Positions 9,291-18,727 are shown, counted from the first letter of the stretch. The stretch: DNA of 64,000 nt from Micromonospora sonchi (GCF_014646235.1 NZ_BMNB01000008.1:62001-126000), one strand, 5' to 3'. Program-made: numbers and translations. The notes: generated by a model not told the origin, from the letters alone.

Positions 9291-10130
9291 TCAGAAGAGC
9301 ACGGTGGCCAGGGTGCCCACCGGGCGGAAGCCGCAGCGTTCGTAGACCCGCCGGGCGGGCAGGTTGAAGTCGTTGACGTAGAGGCTGACGGTCGGGGCGA
9401 CCCGGGTCAGCGCGTCGCGGACCACCGCCGCCATCGCCGCGGTGGCGATGCCCCGGCCCCGCCACTCGGGCGCCACCCAGACCCCCTGTACCTGGGCGGT
9501 GCGCCGGGTGACGACCGCCAGTTCGGCCTTGAAGGCCACCCGGCCGTCGACGAACCGGGCGTACGCCCGGCCGGAGCGGATCAGGTCGGTGACCCGGCGT
9601 CGGTACCCGCGTCCGCCGTCCTCGGCCAGCGGCGAGACGCCCACCTCCTCGGTGTACATCGCCACCGCCGCCGGGAAGAGCAGGTCGAGTTCACCGTTGC
9701 GGACCTGGCGGACCTGCGGGTCGACGGCGATCTCGGGCAACGCGTCGGTGACCAGCAGCGGTTGGTTCGGGCGTACGTCGCGGGCCGGTCCCCAGGCGCC
9801 GCCGAGGCGGTCCCACAACTCCAGCACCGCGTCGGCCCGCCCGACGATCGAGGAGCAGAGCCGTTCCTCGCCGGCGAGCAGGTCGGCGAAGGCGGCGACG
9901 GCCTGCGGGCCGGCCAGCACCGGAGTGAGGTTGCCGCCGAGCCAGCAGACCGCTTCGAGTTGGCGGCGGGAGCCGTAGCCGAGCACCCGGCCCTCGGCCC
10001 GCCACCAGGCCAGCCCACGCGCGGCGACCCGCTCCGCGACCTGCGCGCCCGCGTACGGGTCGAGGTCGAGCAGCCGCTCGACCGCCCGCCGCTCCGATTC
10101 CCCCAGTTGCCGCACCGGCGCCGTCAGCAC
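9291..10130 (-). CDS. GNAT acetyltransferase with N-terminal DUF4081 domain
   Basis: 279 aa. Residues 1-135 match the N-terminal domain found in the actinobacterial GNAT encoded next to ispG; the C-terminal half is a GNAT fold with the acetyl-CoA loop WRGRGIATAAM near residue 220 and the beta-5 ending NDFNLPARRVYERCGF. GTG start at 10130. It follows ispG on the same strand, the order dxr-rseP-ispG-GNAT also seen in mycobacteria, suggesting a conserved operon. The acetylated substrate is unknown. Confidence 0.88.
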   Translation of the reverse strand: MLTAPVRQLGESERRAVERLLDLDPYAGAQVAERVAARGLAWWRAEGRVLGYGSRRQLEAVCWLGGNLTPVLAGPQAVAAFADLLAGEERLCSSIVGRADAVLELWDRLGGAWGPARDVRPNQPLLVTDALPEIAVDPQVRQVRNGELDLLFPAAVAMYTEEVGVSPLAEDGGRGYRRRVTDLIRSGRAYARFVDGRVAFKAELAVVTRRTAQVQGVWVAPEWRGRGIATAAMAAVVRDALTRVAPTVSLYVNDFNLPARRVYERCGFRPVGTLATVLF

Positions 10131-10196
10131 GGTTACAGCCTGCCAGATCCTCCCCGACCGTGGTGGCGGACGGTGACCACCGCCCCACCCGTTCGC

Positions 10197-10255
10197 TTGA
10201 TCATGAGGTTAGCGGCAGCTGTGGAGATCGGGAACGCCGCCAACCTCATGATCAA
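10197..10255. repeat. TTGATCATGAGG hairpin repeat, copy 1
   Basis: Inverted repeat with arms at 10197-10216 (TTGATCATGAGGTTAGCGGC) and 10236-10255, one mismatch, and a loop of about 19 bp. A near-identical element lies at 20054-20116. It sits in the 150-bp gap between ispG and the GNAT gene. Confidence 0.85.
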
Positions 10256-10280
10256 CGCAGCGAGGGGGTGGGGTGGGGGG

Positions 10281-11462
10281 TTAGTGGACGGTTACGGTGG
10301 CGCCGGGAAGGAGGGTGCGCAGTTCCTCGGGGATGTCGGCGCCCATCTCGTCGGCCAGGCGCAGCGCCTCCTCGATGAGGGTTTCCACGATCTGGCCCTC
10401 GGGGACGGTCTTGATGACCTGGCCCTTGACGAAGATCTGCCCCTTGCCGTTGCCGGAGGCCACGCCCAGGTCAGCCTCGCGGGCCTCGCCGGGGCCGTTG
10501 ACCACGCAGCCCATCACGGCCACCCGCAGCGGGACCGGCAGCCCCTCCAGGCCGGCGGTGACCTCCGCGGCCAGCTTGTAGACGTCCACCTGGGCCCGCC
10601 CGCAGGACGGGCAGGAGACGATCTCCAGGCCGCGCTCGCGCAGCCCCAGCGACTCCAGGATCTGGTTGCCGACCTTGATCTCCTCGACCGGCGGCGCCGA
10701 CAGCGACACCCGGATGGTGTCGCCGATCCCCTCGGCCAGCAGCGCCCCGAACGCCACCGCCGACTTGATGGTGCCCTGGAAGGCCGGGCCGGCCTCGGTG
10801 ACCCCCAGGTGCAGCGGGTAGTCACACTGCTCGGCGAGCTGCCGGTACGCCCGGATCATCACCACCGGGTCGTTGTGCTTCACCGAGATCTTGATGTCCC
10901 GGAAGCCGTGCTCCTCGAAGAGCGAGCACTCCCACAGCGCCGACTCGACCATCGCCTCCGCGGTGGCCTTGCCGTACTTGGCCAGCAGCCGCTTGTCCAG
11001 CGAGCCGGCGTTGACCCCGATCCGGATCGGCGTACCGGTGGCCGACGCCGCCGCCGCGATCTCCTTGACCTTGTCGTCGAACTGCCGGATGTTGCCCGGG
11101 TTCACCCGGACCGCCGCGCAGCCGGCGTCGATCGCGGCGAAGACGTACTTCGGCTGGAAGTGGATGTCGGCGATCACCGGGATCTGCGACTTCTTCGCGA
11201 TCGCCGGCAGCGCCTCCACGTCGTCCTGGCTGGGCACCGCCACCCGCACGATCTGGCAACCCGACGCCGTCAGCTCCGCGATCTGCTGCAACGTTGAGTT
11301 GACGTCAGCGGTCAACGTGGTCGTCATCGACTGCACCGACACCGGCGCCCCACCACCGACCGGCACCGAACCGACCATGATCTGACGGCTCGCCCGGCGG
11401 GTCGCGAGCGGCGGCGGCGGTACGGCGGGCATACCGAGGCTGACAGCGGTCACTTCAGGCAC
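10281..11462 (-). CDS. ispG: 4-hydroxy-3-methylbut-2-enyl diphosphate synthase
   Basis: Penultimate step of the MEP isoprenoid pathway, converting MEcPP to HMBPP with a [4Fe-4S] cluster. 393 aa, typical of the single-domain-insert bacterial enzyme. N-terminal TIM barrel begins near [18 protein letters not shown]; cluster cysteines are in [11 protein letters not shown] near residue 285 and [11 protein letters not shown] near 319. GTG start at 11462, immediately after the rseP stop at 11463, so the two are probably co-translated. With dxr two genes upstream, two MEP enzymes share an operon. Confidence 0.97.
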   Translation of the reverse strand: MPEVTAVSLGMPAVPPPPLATRRASRQIMVGSVPVGGGAPVSVQSMTTTLTADVNSTLQQIAELTASGCQIVRVAVPSQDDVEALPAIAKKSQIPVIADIHFQPKYVFAAIDAGCAAVRVNPGNIRQFDDKVKEIAAAASATGTPIRIGVNAGSLDKRLLAKYGKATAEAMVESALWECSLFEEHGFRDIKISVKHNDPVVMIRAYRQLAEQCDYPLHLGVTEAGPAFQGTIKSAVAFGALLAEGIGDTIRVSLSAPPVEEIKVGNQILESLGLRERGLEIVSCPSCGRAQVDVYKLAAEVTAGLEGLPVPLRVAVMGCVVNGPGEAREADLGVASGNGKGQIFVKGQVIKTVPEGQIVETLIEEALRLADEMGADIPEELRTLLPGATVTVH

Positions 11463-12713
11463 TCACCTTGGGAAGAGGGTGATCGGGTTGACGACGTCCG
11501 CGGTGATCGTGAGCAGCGTGAACACGCCACCGATCAGGATCACCACGTACGTGAAGGGCATCAGCTTGAAGTAGTCGACCCGGCCCGGGTCGGGGCGGCG
11601 CAGCCGCGCGTACACCCAGGAGCGGGCCCGTTCGAACCAGGCGATGGCGATGTGGCCGCCGTCCAGCGGCAGCAGCGGCAGCAGGTTGAACACGCCGATG
11701 AAGAAGTTCAGCGAGATGAACAGCATCACGAACAGCTCCCAGGCGTCGTTGGCGACCGCCTCGCCGCCGAGGACGCTGGCGCCGACCACGCTGATCGGAG
11801 TGTCCATGTCGCGCTCGCCGCCGGTGATGGCGTGCCAGAGTGCCGGGACCTTCTCCGGCAGGCGCTGCATCGCCTTCGCGGTCGCCACCGCCATGTCGCC
11901 GAGGAAGTCGCTGGTCGCGCCGACCGCCGGCACCGGGCCGTGGGAGACCAGGCCGGGGGTGGAGACGACCAGCCCGACGCCGAGCGCGGACACCTCGGTG
12001 ACCGGCCCCTTCGGGTCGTCGATCGGCGGGCGCTTGGTGGTGGCGAGCATCGTCTCGGTGGTGCCGGGCTGGCCGTCGCGCTCGTAGCCGATGGTGGCGG
12101 TGCTGCCCGGGGCGGTGGCCCGGAGGGTGGTGAGCAGCTCGCCGTAGTTGTTGATCGGGGTGCCGTTGATCGAGGTGATCCGGTCGCCGTCGCGCAGCTG
12201 GCCCGCTGCGGCCGGGCTGGGCGCGTCACCGGCGACGCACTCCCGCCAGGTGGTGTCCGGCAGGACGCACTTCTGGATCGCGATCACCGCCGGCTCGGCG
12301 CGGATCTGCTCCTCGTTGCGCGGAAAGTCGGGGTTGGGCAGGCCGAAGGTCATCGCCGCCAGCCAGGTGGCGAAGATCGCCAGCCCGAAGTGGGTGACCG
12401 ACCCGGCGGACATCACGATGGTGCGCTTCCACACCGGGTAGCGCCACATGGCCCGCTTCTCGTCGCCGGGCTCGACGTCGTCGTCCTGCGGGGTCATCCC
12501 GACGATCTTGCAGAAGCCGCCGAGCGGGATGCCCTTGATGCCGTACTCGGTCTCGCCTCGCTTGAACGACCACAGGGTGGGGCCGAAACCGACGAAGTAG
12601 CGGGTGACCTTCATCCCGAAGGCCTTGGCGGTGAGCATGTGGCCCGCCTCGTGCAGGCTCACCGAGACGAGGATGCCGAGGGCGAACAGCGTCACCCCGA
12701 ACGCGAACGACAT
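11463..12713 (-). CDS. rseP: Site-2 protease, RseP/RIP family zinc metalloprotease
   Basis: 416-aa intramembrane metalloprotease (M50B) that cleaves membrane-bound regulators such as anti-sigma factors. The zinc motif HEAGH is in the first transmembrane segment near residue 21; a PDZ domain spans about 165-260 (RDGDRITSINGTPI); the third ligand motif NLLPLLPLDGGH is near 352, followed by C-terminal helices. ATG at 12713 shares its A with the dxr stop (TGATG), which fixes the start; longer upstream reading would lie inside dxr. Neighbour order matches the mycobacterial Rip1 locus. Confidence 0.95.
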   Translation of the reverse strand: MSFAFGVTLFALGILVSVSLHEAGHMLTAKAFGMKVTRYFVGFGPTLWSFKRGETEYGIKGIPLGGFCKIVGMTPQDDDVEPGDEKRAMWRYPVWKRTIVMSAGSVTHFGLAIFATWLAAMTFGLPNPDFPRNEEQIRAEPAVIAIQKCVLPDTTWRECVAGDAPSPAAAGQLRDGDRITSINGTPINNYGELLTTLRATAPGSTATIGYERDGQPGTTETMLATTKRPPIDDPKGPVTEVSALGVGLVVSTPGLVSHGPVPAVGATSDFLGDMAVATAKAMQRLPEKVPALWHAITGGERDMDTPISVVGASVLGGEAVANDAWELFVMLFISLNFFIGVFNLLPLLPLDGGHIAIAWFERARSWVYARLRRPDPGRVDYFKLMPFTYVVILIGGVFTLLTITADVVNPITLFPR

Positions 12714-13942
12714 CAAGCTCCTTCCATCGCAGCAGCGATGATCTCCTGCGCGTGCGCGCGAGCCCAGGACTCGGCTTCGAGTACGTCCTCGACGGTACCC
12801 GGTTCGCCGAAATCGGGAGCGTCCTCCAGCACGCGCTGTAGCGTGTCGACGATGCCGAGGAACGGCAGCCGGCCGGCGACGAAGGCCGCCACGCATTCCT
12901 CGTTCGCCGCGTTGTAGATGGCCGGCCGGCACCGGCCGGTCTCGCCGGCCGCCTTGGCCAGCGCCACCGCCGGGAACGCCTCGTCGTCCAACGGCGCGAA
13001 CTCCCAGGTGTGGGCGGCCGTCCAGTCGACGGCGGAGGCGGCGTCGGCGACCCGATCCGGCCAGCCGAGCCCCAGCGCGATCGGCAGCCGCATGTCCGGC
13101 GGGCTGGCCTGGGCGATCGTGGAGCCGTCGACGAACTCGACCATCGAGTGGATCACCGACTGCGGGTGCACCATCACGGTGATGTCGGCGTACGGCACGT
13201 CGAACAGCTCGTGCGCCTCGATCACCTCCAGCGCCTTGTTGACCATGGTCGCCGAGTTGATCGTGACGACCGGCCCCATGTTCCAGGTCGGGTGAGCGAG
13301 CGCCTGCTCCGGCGTGACGCTCGTCAACTCGTCGCGCCGCCTGCCCCGGAACGGCCCGCCACTGGCGGTGACGATCAGCCGACGGACCTCACCCCGGGTG
13401 CCGCCGCGCAGGCACTGCGCGAGCGCCGAGTGTTCCGAGTCGACCGGGACGATCTGCTCCGGCCGGGTCACCGCGGCCTTGACCAGCGAGCCGCCGGCCA
13501 CCAGCGACTCCTTGTTCGCGAGGGCGAGGGTACGCCCGGCGCGCAGCGCGGCCAGCGTCGGCGCGAGCCCGAGCGAGCCCACCACCCCGTTGAGCACGAC
13601 GTCGCACGGCCACTGCGCCAGCTCGCTCATCGCGTCCGGCCCAGCGACGATCTTGGGTAGCTTGAACTCGCCGCTGGCCCACCCGCGCCGGCTCGCCTCG
13701 GTGTAGAACGCGAGCTGGAGATCCTGCGCGGCGGACGCCTTCGCCACCCCGACCGCCTCGACGCCGAGTTCGAGCGCCTGGGCGGCGAGCAGTTCCACGT
13801 TGCCGCCACCGGCGCCGAGCGCCACCACCCGGAACCGGTCCGGGTTGCGCCGCACGATGTCGATGGCCTGGGTACCGATCGAGCCGGTGGAGCCCAACAG
13901 CACAAGTTCGCGGGGGGACGTCACCCCGCCATTCTTCCCCAC
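12713..13942 (-). CDS. dxr: 1-deoxy-D-xylulose-5-phosphate reductoisomerase
   Basis: First committed MEP-pathway step, DXP to MEP with NADPH. 409 aa. NADPH-binding [12 protein letters not shown] is near residue 18; the catalytic lid region includes [12 protein letters not shown] near 143 and [12 protein letters not shown] near 167; the [20 protein letters not shown] block begins near residue 220. GTG start at 13942 (an alternative GTG lies six codons on). It is first gene of the dxr-rseP-ispG-GNAT run, overlapping rseP by one base. A paired-palindrome repeat lies just upstream at 13957. Confidence 0.97.
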   Translation of the reverse strand: MGKNGGVTSPRELVLLGSTGSIGTQAIDIVRRNPDRFRVVALGAGGGNVELLAAQALELGVEAVGVAKASAAQDLQLAFYTEASRRGWASGEFKLPKIVAGPDAMSELAQWPCDVVLNGVVGSLGLAPTLAALRAGRTLALANKESLVAGGSLVKAAVTRPEQIVPVDSEHSALAQCLRGGTRGEVRRLIVTASGGPFRGRRRDELTSVTPEQALAHPTWNMGPVVTINSATMVNKALEVIEAHELFDVPYADITVMVHPQSVIHSMVEFVDGSTIAQASPPDMRLPIALGLGWPDRVADAASAVDWTAAHTWEFAPLDDEAFPAVALAKAAGETGRCRPAIYNAANEECVAAFVAGRLPFLGIVDTLQRVLEDAPDFGEPGTVEDVLEAESWARAHAQEIIAAAMEGA

Positions 13943-13956
13943 CCACCTTGGAGGGC

Positions 13957-14009
13957 AAGGAAGGGCACCTTGTTAACGCCTGCGGTAGAGGAAGGGCCCC
14001 TTCTTAACA
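13957..14009. repeat. Paired GGGCCC palindrome repeat, copy A
   Basis: Two near-copies of AAGGAAGGGCCCCTTCTTAAC separated by CGCCTGCGGTAG; the left half is slightly decayed (GGGCACCTTG). The same arrangement recurs at 34758, 44507 and, inverted, 58919. It lies between the dxr start and the TetR stop. Confidence 0.85.
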
Positions 14010-14074
14010 CGGCCGGGCTCGCGCTGCGGAGAACCGAGCAGCAGTGACACCGGCCACCAGGTCAGCAGCTCCCG

Positions 14075-14686
14075 TCAGGTCAGCGGCCAGTTGCGCAGGG
14101 CGGCGTCGGCCATCGTCTGGAGTTCGTCGCGACCGATGCCGCTCGCGGCCTGCACGGCGATGCCGAACGCCAGGGTGGTGACGTAGCGGGCCAGTAGCCC
14201 GGGATCGGTCTGCGGAGGCAGGTCGCCTTCGTCGACGGCCCGCTGGAACCGCTGGCGTAGGCGGGCGCAGCCGTTGTTACGCCAAGCGGTGAGCAGGTCA
14301 CGGACTGCCTGCCCGGAGTCGCCGGCGGCGAGGGCGCCCTGGACGCCCAGGCAGCCTGGGGGGTGGGCGGGGCGGGTGGTGGTGCGAATGGTGCCCGTCA
14401 GGATCGCGGTGGCCACGCCGAGGGCGGTCGGCTCATCGAGCGCGCGGGACAGGTAGCCGCCCGGGCCCTCGGTGTAGCGCTCCAGCGCCTTGCGGAACAG
14501 CTCCTCCTTGTTGCCGAAGGCCGCGTACATGCTGGTGGTGGAGATGCCCATCGCCTTGGTCAGGATGGCCAGGCTGGCCCCCTCGTAGCCGTGCTCCCAG
14601 AAGACCAGCATGGCGCGTTCGAGAGCCTCGTCGGCGTCGAATCCCCGCGGCCGGCCGATCGGGCCACTCTGCCTGTTTCCCACCAC
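14075..14686 (-). CDS. TetR/AcrR-family transcriptional repressor
   Basis: 203 aa. The N-terminal TetR HTH runs about residues 18-62 (FDADEALERAMLVFWEHGYEG then ISTTSMYAAFGNKEELF). The C-terminal ligand-binding half resembles regulators with the PPGCLGVQGALAAG segment, often paired with SDR or oxidoreductase genes. Divergent from the SDR gene at 14777; two matching dyads lie between them. It probably represses itself and the SDR. The inducer is unknown. ATG at 14686. Confidence 0.92.
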   Translation of the reverse strand: MVGNRQSGPIGRPRGFDADEALERAMLVFWEHGYEGASLAILTKAMGISTTSMYAAFGNKEELFRKALERYTEGPGGYLSRALDEPTALGVATAILTGTIRTTTRPAHPPGCLGVQGALAAGDSGQAVRDLLTAWRNNGCARLRQRFQRAVDEGDLPPQTDPGLLARYVTTLAFGIAVQAASGIGRDELQTMADAALRNWPLT

Positions 14687-14698
14687 CGCAGTCTACCG

Positions 14699-14759
14699 CT
14701 TCTGTAGCGATCGATACGGAAGTGCTAGTGTTCAACTTCCGCATCGATCGCTGCGGAAG
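14699..14759. promoter_or_regulatory. Twin TetR operator dyads between TetR and SDR genes
   Basis: Two 24-bp dyads centred on CGATCG: site 1 at 14699-14722 (CTTCTGTAGCGATCG...) and site 2 at 14736-14759 (CTTCCGCATCGATCG...), 37 bp apart. Site 2 is nearly perfectly symmetric and the two share most positions. Their size and placement fit operators of the adjacent TetR regulator; this is inferred. Confidence 0.7.
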
Positions 14760-14776
14760 TTTAGGAGGTCATCCAC

Positions 14777-15530
14777 ATGAAGACTGCTTGAGGGCAAAAC
14801 CGCTCTGGTCACCGGCGGCAGCACCGGCATCGGCCTGGCCAGCGCCGTACGCCTGGCGGCCGAGGGCGCGTACGTGTTCATCACCGGCCGGCGCAAGACC
14901 GAGCTCGACGCGGCCGTGGAAACGATCGGCTCAGCAGCAGCCACGGCGGTGACCGGCGACATCGCGAACCTGGACGACCTCGACCGGCTCTACGAGACGG
15001 TCCACAGCCGGGGACGGGGCCTGGACGTCCTCTTCGCCAACACCGCCATCGCTGAATTCGTGCCGCTCGACCAGATCACCGAGGAGCACTTCGACACCCT
15101 CTTCGGCATCAACGTCCGCGGCACCCTGTTCACCGTGCAGAAGGCCCTACCGGTGCTGAACGAGGGCGCCTCGGTGATCCTGAACGGTTCCACCAACGGA
15201 GACGTCGGCGCAGAAGCGTTCGGTGTCTACGCCGCCTCCAAGGCCGCCACCCGTTCGTTCGCCCGCACCTGGGCCAACGAACTCAAGGGACGCGGCATCC
15301 GGGTCAACACCATCACACCGGGGCCGACCGACACCCCTGGCCTGTCCGGCCTCGCCTCCGATGAGGCGCAGGCCGGTGTCTTCCGGCAACACCTGGCTGC
15401 GCAGGTGCCGCTGGGCCGACTGGGACGCCCGGAGGAAATCGCCGCAGCCGTGGCCTTCCTCGCCTCCGACCAGAGCAGCTTCATCACCGGCTCCAGCCTC
15501 TACGTCGACGGCGGCGTCAACCAGATCTGA
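14777..15530 (+). CDS. SDR-family oxidoreductase with an apparent 5' frameshift
   Basis: Classical short-chain dehydrogenase. The cofactor loop TGGSTGIG, the active-site Ser in ILNGSTNGD, the YAASK catalytic Tyr/Lys and C-terminal TGSSLYVDGGVNQI are all present. However, ATG at 14777 (with AGGAGG at 14763) reads only MKTA before a stop. The SDR frame LEGKTALVTGG begins one base out of phase and has no ATG or GTG until 14874, which is past the cofactor loop. Deleting one T at 14783-14785 would give MKTLEGKTALV. Either a real inactivating mutation or a sequence error. Under control of the divergent TetR gene. Confidence 0.85.
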
Positions 15531-15539
15531 CAGCACGAC

Positions 15540-15575
15540 CCGGCCGGGCTTCCCAACATAGGGAAGCCCGGCCGG
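15540..15575 (+). terminator. Strong hairpin after the SDR gene
   Basis: Fifteen-base perfect stem CCGGCCGGGCTTCCC with a six-base loop AACATA, 10 bp after the SDR stop. No gene is seen between it and the transporter stop at 15686. Confidence 0.75.
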
Positions 15576-15685
15576 ACCATGCTCGGCACACCTCGAATCC
15601 GTATGCGCCGCCCTTCAGGCCGGAGTCAAGCGGAGACAGGGCGCAGCCCGTGACGCGGGTCGTCGCACCCGCCGTCCGTCAGGCG

Positions 15686-16660
15686 TCATGACACCGCCAC
15701 GGGTCCCTGAGACGGGAAGAGAAATCGCGGGACGAACCACAGGTAGAAGATCATGCCGAAGAGTTCGACCAGCGACTGCATCACGACGACCACGGCGGCG
15801 ATCTCCCACCCGGCGGGCAGGGAGAGCGCGAACGGCAGCACGATGAACGAGTTCCGGGTGCCCAGCGAGAAGGCCAGCGTGCGGCCCTGCCCCGTCGACA
15901 GCTTCCCGAGGGTGGCGAGCAGCCGGGCGAGGGCGAGGCTGACGGCGAGGAACGCGGCGGCCACCGCGATGACGACGGGCAGCAGGTCGAGCGCCGCGCG
16001 GGCCGGCCCGACGTGCGCCGTGGCGACCAGGAGGATCACCACGGACAGCAGGGGCACCGGCCACCAGCCCAGCCGCTCACGGATCCGGTCCCGCTCGGGC
16101 CGCCGGGCGAACCACGTCTCGCTGAGCGCGGCCAGGCCCAGGGGTACGAGCAGCACCAGCAGCGCCGGCCAGACATCACCGGGAGCGAAGGCGGCGGCGA
16201 AGTCGGTGCCGGACATGAGCCAGAGGTACGCGGGCAGCAGCACCAGTTGCAGCAGCAGGCTGAGCGGGGTCAACGCGGTCGCCCGGCTGGCGTCGCCGCC
16301 TCCGAGTTGGGCGAAGGTGATGAACCAGTCGGTGCACGGCACCAGCAGCACCAGCAGCAGGCCCAACCGCAGCGCGTCGTTCGCGGGAGTGAACTGGACC
16401 AGGCCCCACACGACGGCGGGAATGAGGACGAAGTTGCCGACCAGCGCGGCGGCGAGGAAGCGTCCGTCCCGGAACGCGGCCGGGATCGAGATCAACGGCA
16501 CCTGGGTGAACGTGGCGTACAGCAGCAGCGCGAGCACCGGCCAGACCAGCGCGCCGCCGGTACGCCCGGCCTGCGGCCACACCGTCCCGACCAGCAGACC
16601 GAGCGCGACGGCGCTGAGATAGCACCAGACCTGATGGCGTTCGAGCCTGTCCCGGGTCAC
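15686..16660 (-). CDS. Bile acid:sodium symporter / ACR3-like transporter
   Basis: 324 aa, about ten hydrophobic segments, in the BASS/ACR3 superfamily. Family-like features are VPCTDWFITFAQLGGGDASRA near residue 130 and SLGTRNSFIVLPFALSLP near 275. ACR3 members export arsenite through a conserved Cys in the fourth helix; here the Cys in LVPCTDWF is in the corresponding position, so arsenite export is plausible but not proven. GTG at 16660 was chosen because earlier codons lie in the overlapping MerR-like stub; the GTGA overlap couples the two. No arsR or arsC nearby. Confidence 0.8.
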   Translation of the reverse strand: MTRDRLERHQVWCYLSAVALGLLVGTVWPQAGRTGGALVWPVLALLLYATFTQVPLISIPAAFRDGRFLAAALVGNFVLIPAVVWGLVQFTPANDALRLGLLLVLLVPCTDWFITFAQLGGGDASRATALTPLSLLLQLVLLPAYLWLMSGTDFAAAFAPGDVWPALLVLLVPLGLAALSETWFARRPERDRIRERLGWWPVPLLSVVILLVATAHVGPARAALDLLPVVIAVAAAFLAVSLALARLLATLGKLSTGQGRTLAFSLGTRNSFIVLPFALSLPAGWEIAAVVVVMQSLVELFGMIFYLWFVPRFLFPSQGPVAVS

Positions 16661-16758
16661 GCGGCGGCCAGCCGGGCCGACGCGTCCGGGTCGTACCGCA
16701 GGTTGGTCGGCGGCACGCCGCTGCGTGCCGCGACCTCCGGGATTCGCATCGCGCCCAT
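16657..16758 (-). pseudogene. MerR-like HTH stub coupled to the transporter
   Basis: 33-codon frame beginning MGAMRIPEVAARSGVPP, then NLRYDPDASARL, and stopping by GTGA overlap at the transporter start. It resembles the first half of a MerR DNA-binding domain (MRIgEvArrsGV...LRYYE) and then ends, lacking the rest of the domain and the effector region. Most likely a decayed remnant of a MerR regulator of the transporter; it may survive because its termination feeds translation of the next gene. Short, so evidence is limited. Confidence 0.45.
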
Positions 16759-16786
16759 GACCCGGAACGGTAACCATCGCGCCAGC

Positions 16787-18358
16787 TCAGCGGTCAAGCC
16801 GGGCCGCGTGGCGGATGACCGCCGGAACGCTGACCAGCAGCACGGCCAGCGTGGTGGCGACCGCGTGGAGGGTCAGTGTGCGCTGCGGCGGCCAGTTCGT
16901 CAGCAGCCGCAGCAGGTACGGCAGCCAGACCACCGCCCCGGCGAGCAGGCCCGCCGCGCAGATCCAGCCGGCGATGGCCCGCAGCGGCTTGACAACGACG
17001 ACGGTGAGCACGATCGCGCCGGCGGGCGCCACCGCCAGCCCCAGGAGCGTCCCCACGATCATGAGCGGTGCCAGGAGTTCGTCCGAGTTCGCGCCGGCCA
17101 TCGCGTACATGGTGAACACGGCGAGCCCCAGCAGGTTGAGCAGTCCGGCGGGCACGGTCACCGTGAGCAGGAGCCGGCCGTGCCGCCGTACCAGCAGGGT
17201 GGCGCAACCGACCAGCGCCACGAAGCTGCCCACCACGATCGACAGCGGCGCGGCGACTCGCCAACCGGCGGTGACGGTCGCCTCGGCAACGCTCGGGATC
17301 GGTTGCGCGGCCACCTCCTGCCGGAGACCGTCACCGGTGAGGGTGCCGAAGCCGATGCGCTCCCAGCGACCGGCGCCGTCGCGACGAGCGAGGCCGTCGC
17401 GGCCGTTGGCCACCAGCACGACCACCCCACCGTCAGGCTGGTCCCGCACCAGCAGCGCCCGCGATGACAGGTACTCCTCGACGTCGTCCATGGCCGGCAT
17501 CGTCACCGCGAGCCGTTGCCGCGCATCCTCGTCGACCTGCCAGGCAACGCGCCAGGTCGCGCCGCCGTCCCGGCTCTCCTCCACCGCCAGGCGGCGCGGC
17601 ACGACCCGGAAGCAGTGCCCGGGCTCCCGCGTCGAGCAGTCCTCCCCGGACGCGGCGGGCGGCGGCTGCTCCACGAACATTTCGTAACCGCCCGCCGGCA
17701 GCTCCGCGAATGTCGGCCCGTCGTGCCGGCTGACCTGCCACCGGTCGGGCTCGCGATCGCCGTGGTAGGCGTTGCCGATGCCGACCACAGCGGCCCCGCG
17801 CCACTCGTACAGCGTGACCGCGTCGTCGTAAACGGGGGCGGAGGTGGCCGCGACGCCCAGTCCGGCGATCGGCAGCACCACCAGCACCGCCACCATCCGC
17901 AGCCACCGCGCCACGGTCGGGCGGACCGCCGCCGACCGCCACGCCCACCAGGCCAGCCCCAACGCCGGCAACGCCAGCAGATCGGTGACATCGGCCAGAA
18001 TCACCGATGGTCCATTTACGGCACTCCACGCCGCCGAGGCCGTCGCCGCTCCGGCCGCGGTCGCCTTCACGGCGGTGAACCCCACCCCCACCACGACGAT
18101 CGCGGCGACCGCCAGCAGATCGCCGGCGCGCCGGCCCCGAAACCCCCATGAGGTACGCAGCACAGCCGCCAGCCGGCCGCCGAGCGCGAGCAGCAGCGCC
18201 AGCAACGGCGGCGTCATCACCAACCCGGCGACATCACTGAGCTTCCCGGTCAACCACCCCGGGTAGGCCGCCTTCAATACGTGATCGTTGACGATCAGCA
18301 GCGCCGTACCCGCCACCGTCACCGGATGGATCAGCCAGACCAGGACCCTGTCGGTCAC
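16787..18358 (-). CDS. Large membrane protein of unknown function
   Basis: 523 aa. N-terminal part (to about residue 175) has four or five hydrophobic helices, with a distinctive NDHVLKAAYPGWLTGKLSDVAGL at residues 24-46. A soluble middle (about 190-390) carries five or so Trp/Tyr-rich strands, including VLVANGRDGLARRDGAGRW, that recall beta-propeller or BNR-like blades. Four more helices close the protein. GTG at 18358 has GGGGAG about 12 bases upstream. No known function. Followed within 30 bp by the MerR stub and transporter on the same strand. Confidence 0.75.
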   Translation of the reverse strand: MTDRVLVWLIHPVTVAGTALLIVNDHVLKAAYPGWLTGKLSDVAGLVMTPPLLALLLALGGRLAAVLRTSWGFRGRRAGDLLAVAAIVVVGVGFTAVKATAAGAATASAAWSAVNGPSVILADVTDLLALPALGLAWWAWRSAAVRPTVARWLRMVAVLVVLPIAGLGVAATSAPVYDDAVTLYEWRGAAVVGIGNAYHGDREPDRWQVSRHDGPTFAELPAGGYEMFVEQPPPAASGEDCSTREPGHCFRVVPRRLAVEESRDGGATWRVAWQVDEDARQRLAVTMPAMDDVEEYLSSRALLVRDQPDGGVVVLVANGRDGLARRDGAGRWERIGFGTLTGDGLRQEVAAQPIPSVAEATVTAGWRVAAPLSIVVGSFVALVGCATLLVRRHGRLLLTVTVPAGLLNLLGLAVFTMYAMAGANSDELLAPLMIVGTLLGLAVAPAGAIVLTVVVVKPLRAIAGWICAAGLLAGAVVWLPYLLRLLTNWPPQRTLTLHAVATTLAVLLVSVPAVIRHAARLDR

Positions 18359-18507
18359 ATTTACGCCCGGCTCCCCACCACCACACCCCCGCGCAGCTCC
18401 CATACCCTCAGCATCGCCACGCCCCGTAACACCCCCATCTCACCCACACCTCGAACCCGCATACCCGCACTACCCCCACCGCCCACGCGCCGCGTCGCCG
18501 CGCGCGC

Positions 18508-18577
18508 CGATCATGCACTTTCGGCCCCGACAAAGGGATGGTTCATGGACAATTCTCCGACGAAAACTGCATGATCG
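18508..18577. repeat. GATCATGCA hairpin repeat
   Basis: Inverted repeat: CGATCATGCACTTTCGG at 18508-18524 and CGAAAACTGCATGATCG at 18561-18577. It resembles the element at 60482-60551 (arms CGATCTTGCAGTTTCGG). It lies in a 466-bp non-coding gap (18359-18824). Confidence 0.75.
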
Positions 18578-18679
18578 ACGCGGCCTGGACGGGCTGAGAT
18601 CGACTGGCGCGACGTCTCTCACCCGAGTGAGAGCCGCTGCGAGATCTCACCGGTAGACCGAACCATCCACACTCAGGTG

Positions 18680-18727
18680 GATCTTGGACGCGGGAGGCCT
18701 TTCTGGGGGCAGAAAGCGTCCAAGATT
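18680..18727. repeat. GATCTTGGACGC hairpin
   Basis: Arms ATCTTGGACGC (18681-18691) and GCGTCCAAGAT (18716-18726), with an inner CTTTCTG/CAGAAAG stem. It starts with GATC(T)TG like the other hairpins. Nothing else was identified in this gap. Confidence 0.65.
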
